DNA of 64,000 bases from Lepas anatifera (lineage: Eukaryota > Arthropoda > Thecostraca > Lepadidae), in contig JAOTON010001911.1 in assembly GCA_034440635.1 (NCBI GenBank), forward strand, positions 1,796,001-1,860,000. Direction: 5' to 3'. Both the position numbers and the translations under genes were made by a program. The notes beneath the pieces are model-generated. The model made no database searches and had not been told where the DNA came from. It was given only the letters and a program-made list of their open reading frames with translations. This document shows, one piece after another, positions 59,881-64,000 of the stretch (its first letter is position 1; each line of letters begins with the position of its first letter).

Positions 59881-61130
59881 GAGTCAGGGGGAGCGGTGGG
59901 TGATGGTCCTGGGTGGCTTAACACTGGCATAGCAGTACAAGCCCTGTACAAAGCCTATCAGAGACCTAAAGTCCAAGGAAGTACTCACCTCCCCAAGCCC
60001 CCGGGATCTCCAACCAATGGCTAGGGAGGAGTAAGTGAGCGGTTTCATCAGTAGGACTGTCCATGGAATAGGTTTTATATAGCATCTGGGGCACACTCAT
60101 ATATCCTTTTTATTGAGCGTCCTTTTTCCTTTCCGTTTCTTTTAGATTTTAGAATACAATCCAGAGATATCGCTTGAGATCCTAGGCTCAAAGAAGATTT
60201 CGAAAATCATATGCCTCGGAAAAATTTATGTATTCCCATTGCGCACCAAAAAAGACAAATTGAAACATATCGATCAGGCACCATTACTGAAGGAAAGGCA
60301 AAAATTAATCTAATTTTAGCATCCATAATAGCAAATCGAACAGGGAATTTGGAACTTCAGCTGGTTTTTCAATCTATTAGCTTAGTCCCAATAACTACCG
60401 TTCTAAATATTCTGAAATAAACAACTTTCAAATATTGTCGTAGGAAACCAGAAAAACAAGGAAAATGACACACATTGATGAGCATAATCCCAAAAAGAAA
60501 AATAGGTATGCAAGGTTTAAAATAACAATGACAGAGTAATCCAAGGCGATACTTATCTCAGGGGCCGATTGTTTTGGTAATTTGCTCATTTACAACATAG
60601 CAAGGGTAAGAAAGTAACTGTGGTGAATTCATCAGGATCTTTCCGCGGAATAGACGTTATATGACGTCCGGAATACACCACCATCCACCATATCCCTTGT
60701 ATTTTTATTCATTTTTCCATTTCTTTGGAAACTTTCTGATTAAAGAGTTCATTAATTCGACACCCGGAAAAAATTGGTAATCATTTTCCGTAGAAGACCA
60801 TTTATTCGTACTCAAAACGACTGACCTTCAATGACTTCATAGCTGATTACCAGAGTGAATTGAGGTAAAGTCAGGTTTAACATCATGCACGCAGCAACAT
60901 TTGATTTCCCGAAATGTGCCACAAAACTGTTATTATAGCCACGCTGTCATATAGGTATGGGCCAGCCTTAATATTTGGTGACCTAAACTTACCAACACTT
61001 GGTCGGATCGAGAAAAATAGAACTATAAACAAAATAATAACAAACACTTAAAAATGGATATAAAAATTTCCGTCGTGTAAATGTTATAATGCCAAAATAT
61101 TATACGACATATATAGGAGATGGGCCCCGA
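59881..61130. other. AT-rich non-array part of the hAT-type element
   Basis: No gene. The minus strand shows a 34-bp exon-like stretch near 59984-60017 (acceptor CTCCTCCCTAG, donor GAG|GTGAGTAC), too short to support. Confidence 0.4.
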
Positions 61131-61215
61131 CTACTAAAGGGCCCCCGGCCTGGGGGCCCCCGACGGTAGTCGGACCCCCCCTTGGCCGAATCCTGGCTAC
61201 GCCACTGTCTCCACG

Positions 61216-62720
61216 ATGTGTTGAGGATTAGTGTTAGTCCCAAACAGCACGCGCAAACGGGGATAGCGCTGCCTATCTGTTAGAAGTCAGTACGGGACAA
61301 CGAAATTACGTCCCTTCCGTCATAGTTACTTCTACTTCGTCCCGTCCCGGCAAAACTATTCAGGAAATAGTCCATTCTTTTTCCATCCCGTCACGTTTGG
61401 AAAAATATTGGCTTTCCTCGCTCCGGGAATTTATCTGGGCCCATTGTGTCATGGGAATATCAGAAAATATTAAATATACTTTCACTGGTGCCACTTGAAA
61501 CATTTTTGGAGGTGAGGTCACTTTACCTGACCTGAGATGACCCAAACTTAAAAGCGTTTGGCATAGTTGCGGAAACGATCACGGATTGGGTGTTCCAAGT
61601 TGCTGCGCTTGGCACCGCCGGTAACCCGAGGACAATCAATCACCCCCACCGGGGCGAGGGATGATTGTTTACATGCTGTTTGGATTTGAAAAAAGATGAT
61701 TGAGCCGGGGAGTATGGTGTTTTTCTACCGTCCCGAAGGAAATCTGGACATTTTTACCCCGTTCCGCTACATTCCGTTTCGTTCCTTGATTCTCGTTCCG
61801 TTCCACGCAGATCTCTACAGGGTCTAGTTCCGGTGGGACAAAATGCAGCACCCGGCTGTAGGACAAATAGCTGTTGTTGGAGGCTGTGTGCGGAATCAAA
61901 CACTAGTTATTCGTTCTGCAGCCCCAGAATTCCACCCTGGTATCGCTAGCCCTATTTGTGAGAGATATCTGGCACCAGCACTAACCTAAAAATACCGTGC
62001 AATCAGGACTATCGAGATTCTGACGAGGGACTGTGCCAAAATACATAAACACTTTAAATTTGTTCCGTTTTGCATCCTAGATTCAAAGAGATTGGTCAAG
62101 GAACATATGATCAGATGACTGATTCTCAATAAATTATGATTGCAAACACATCATTTTACTTGGGGTGATATCGTTAATGAAAAAGCTGTCTCCCCCTCTC
62201 CGACATTCTTACGGTGTTTTAAGCACACTGCGCGTAGCTTGGTCCTGGTTTTACGACGGTTAGCAAAGAGTCATGGTCTGGAAAAACACCTCGGTAGATT
62301 CTTTCATCCGATTCAGAGCACAACATGATCGAATCCCTCGACATTAACCAGACGTGAGGGAGGCCTGGCCGACGGAATAATCTCCACCCACACTTCCCTC
62401 GTCACTTTCCGGTTCCACAATGGCAGGAAGCCTCTCCTGTCCGCGCAACGCTTTCACAGAAAAGGTCTGGAATGGATGGGTGTGGAACGGGGAGGGAACT
62501 ATTGGATGGAATGAAACGGGGTGTAAATTATGCGACGGGACAAGCCGGGACAGAATTAGGATAAGGAAACGGTTGAAATGAGCGGGACGTATTTGTCATG
62601 CTTCATTAAGGATGGCATGAAACGGAAATATTTCTTTTGAAATTAACGAAGGAAAGTCGGAGTGGGATGAGACAGGGCCGCCTTTGTACACACTTCATCG
62701 GAAGAAATAGTGGGGCAAAC
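61216..62720. other. Unclassified sequence
   Basis: No supported gene. Recurrent GGGACGGAATGG-like words (61300-61340, 61720-61810, 62460-62700) suggest an old dispersed or tandem repeat. Confidence 0.4.
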
Positions 62721-63577
62721 TTAACACACGCATTGACGGGGGTCTGAGCCATCTTCACCTTGACGGGGGCGGGTTCCCGCCCCCCCTAAGATCTCGAGAA
62801 CCGCGCTAGGTAGCGAAAAACGGTAAACGGCGTTGCATAGCCCATCCACTTTTCCATCGAAAATATTTGAACCGTATTTTGTTAGGTCACATTTAAGGTC
62901 ACTAGAGGTCAAACATGCCGTCATAGGGATAACATGTAAATTAAGTTTTTTTCGGTCATTACATCCGAACAAGTACATAAAGATAGTGCAAAATGATTTG
63001 AACTATATGAATCCTCGCAGCAAGCCGAATCGAATGATATATAATATGACCTTCCTAGGTCAAATCAATTTGACCTGACCTGAGGTCAGGTCAAGGTTAA
63101 ATTGGGTAAAATGCATATCATCAGAACCGCAATGACGAGGCGAGTTTAATGCAGTTAAACAAAATGCTCTATCTCTATTCATTACTGGGTTATTCAGTTA
63201 AAACCATTTTTCCCATGTATTTCCAATGGAGAGGTCATGGCTCGTACCTGACCTTAGGCCATCGATATCAAAAATACCGGAACGTATTCTAAAGAACTCG
63301 GTGGGGCCATTGTGTGATATGAGTTTAAATCGGATAAGTTCACCCTGTTCCGACTTCTGCTATCTTAAACTTTTTTTGAGGTCAGGTCACTTGACCTGTA
63401 CTGGTGACCTGACCTGATATGACCTAACCTTAAAGTTTTGACAAAAGTTGTAAAAATGACGAGGGAAAAGGTATAGAAAGTACGGCGGCGCTACGCGCCG
63501 CCGTTTTTATACTTTCTCCGAAAAACCCGGGGGCGGGGGAGCGAGTAACCGCCCCCTCCCATCAATGCGCGTGTTAA
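62721..63577. mobile_element. TTAA-flanked MITE-like element, subfamily 2
   Basis: 857 bp between TTAA copies (62721-62724 and 63574-63577). Ends CACACGCATTGACGGG and the complement of ATCAATGCGCGTG. Co-oriented with 22817-23674 and clearly similar over the full length (GATCTCGAGAACC, CATCGAAAATATT, GACCTGACCTGAGGTCAGGTC near 63075, ACGGCGGCGCTACGCGCCGC from 63482). Non-coding. Confidence 0.9.
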
Positions 63578-63667
63578 ATGGGACGAAACGGTACGGACGC
63601 GGAAAAGCTGTCCCTTAATCAGTTCTCGGGAAGCCTGCTGAAGTTCGGGTGCATCAACCGCATACAT

Positions 63668-63837
63668 TCTCGTGGGAGTAACCTAGGACCCTAAACACAT
63701 GACAAAGCAGAGGAGTGTAAAAGAGCTAAAATACCTAAAACCTTCCCGGGATTTATTCAAGTGAGTTTTAGGCATTTTAGCCATTTACAATATTTTGCTT
63801 CATCATATTTTTGGGGTCTTAGGCCACTCCCACGAGA
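63668..63837. mobile_element. 170-bp foldback MITE
   Basis: The two halves are inverted repeats almost to the centre: TCTCGTGGGAGTAACCTAGG at the left pairs with the complement of the right end (TCTCGTGGGAGTGGCCTAAG), and GCTAAAATACCTAAAAC pairs with the inner right arm. The loop is about 23 bp (CTTCCCGGGATTTATTCAAG...). No TSD recognised. Confidence 0.8.
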
Positions 63838-64000
63838 CTTTGAACGAAGTTATTCGTAACAGTCTGTGTTAATTTTGTCCTATGCCCACCTCACGAGAGA
63901 CGACAGTGCAACACTTTTGTCGTATTCAACTTCACTCCAAGCAAATTACCAAAATGAAACTTTTATATCTAGAAGTCCAGTTTTTTACCAGGTCAATTCA
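63838..64000. other. Unclassified end of window
   Basis: Nothing recognised. Confidence 0.5.

Larger units (their letters stand above)
55427..61207. mobile_element. 5.8-kb hAT-type element filled with tandem arrays
   Basis: Ends AAGTGGCGTAGCCAAGG and the complement of the right end (CAGTGGCGTAGCCAGG) form a TIR that differs at the first base. An exact 8-bp TSD TCTCCACG flanks it (55419-55426 and 61208-61215). CAGTGGCG termini plus 8-bp TSD indicate hAT. No transposase. Payload: a 22-bp array (55500-58247), a second CAGTGGCGTAGCCAAGG terminus at 58248, a 27-bp array (58300-59880) and 1.3 kb of ordinary AT-rich sequence (59880-61130). Confidence 0.87.

Noticed and set aside
55418..61216. 10-bp TSD (GTCTCCACGA), which would suggest a Mutator-type element
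   Set aside because: Taking CAGTGGCG as the usual terminus, with the left C changed to A, gives an exact 8-bp TSD; the extra matching bases are explained by the terminus.

Overview
This is a eukaryotic, almost certainly animal, window dominated by mobile and repetitive DNA. Evidence for a eukaryote: a clear GT-AG intron in a transposase-like gene, short exon-like segments with splice signals, tRNA-derived SINEs with target-site duplications (TSDs), long dinucleotide tracts, and P-element-like, hAT-like, TTAA-type, LINE and LTR retrotransposon remnants. The mix resembles a repeat-rich marine invertebrate, but the phylum cannot be fixed from the sequence. No operons, tRNA genes, rRNA or CRISPR arrays were seen. 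Most long open frames are by-products of tandem arrays and microsatellites.

Layout. 1-956: a TTAA-flanked element rich in AGGTCA half-sites. 1022-1690: a broken P-element-type transposase C-terminus. 1690-7054: an inverted-repeat pair about 360 bp long, enclosing a minus-strand, spliced, decayed transposase-like gene (6122 to 2686). That gene is split by a 3' fragment of an LTR retrotransposon, flanked by a 4-bp TSD that restores the reading frame when removed. 7-10 kb: unclassified, with a tandem duplication. 10.99-13.75 kb: a GC-rich tandem array split by a 1.77-kb CACTG-type element, itself split by a 236-bp hAT MITE with a perfect 8-bp TSD. 16.77-17.31 kb: a small hAT-like element carrying a tandem array. 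17.6 kb: a LINE C-terminus. 20.1 kb: a SINE. 22.8, 27.9, 33.0 and 62.7 kb: further TTAA elements. 24.1 kb: another hAT MITE. 28.8-29.05 kb: a long (TG)n tract. 36.3 and 42.8 kb: two minus-strand exon-like segments. 41.2-41.9 kb: a 19-bp satellite. 44.45-51.67 kb: a 7.2-kb hAT-type element filled with a GC-rich array of about 20 bp, plus a SINE and an exon-like segment. 52.2-53.5 kb: three small hAT MITEs. 55.43-61.21 kb: a 5.8-kb hAT-type element with a 22-bp array that has a 280-bp higher-order period. 63.67 kb: a foldback MITE.

Main idea: several tandem arrays lie precisely between transposon-like terminal inverted repeats (TIRs) and 8-bp TSDs. They therefore appear to be internal payload of hAT-type elements rather than locally grown satellites. 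A second theme is a TTAA-element family that spreads clustered nuclear-receptor-like AGGTCA half-sites. Host coding content is minimal and uncertain.
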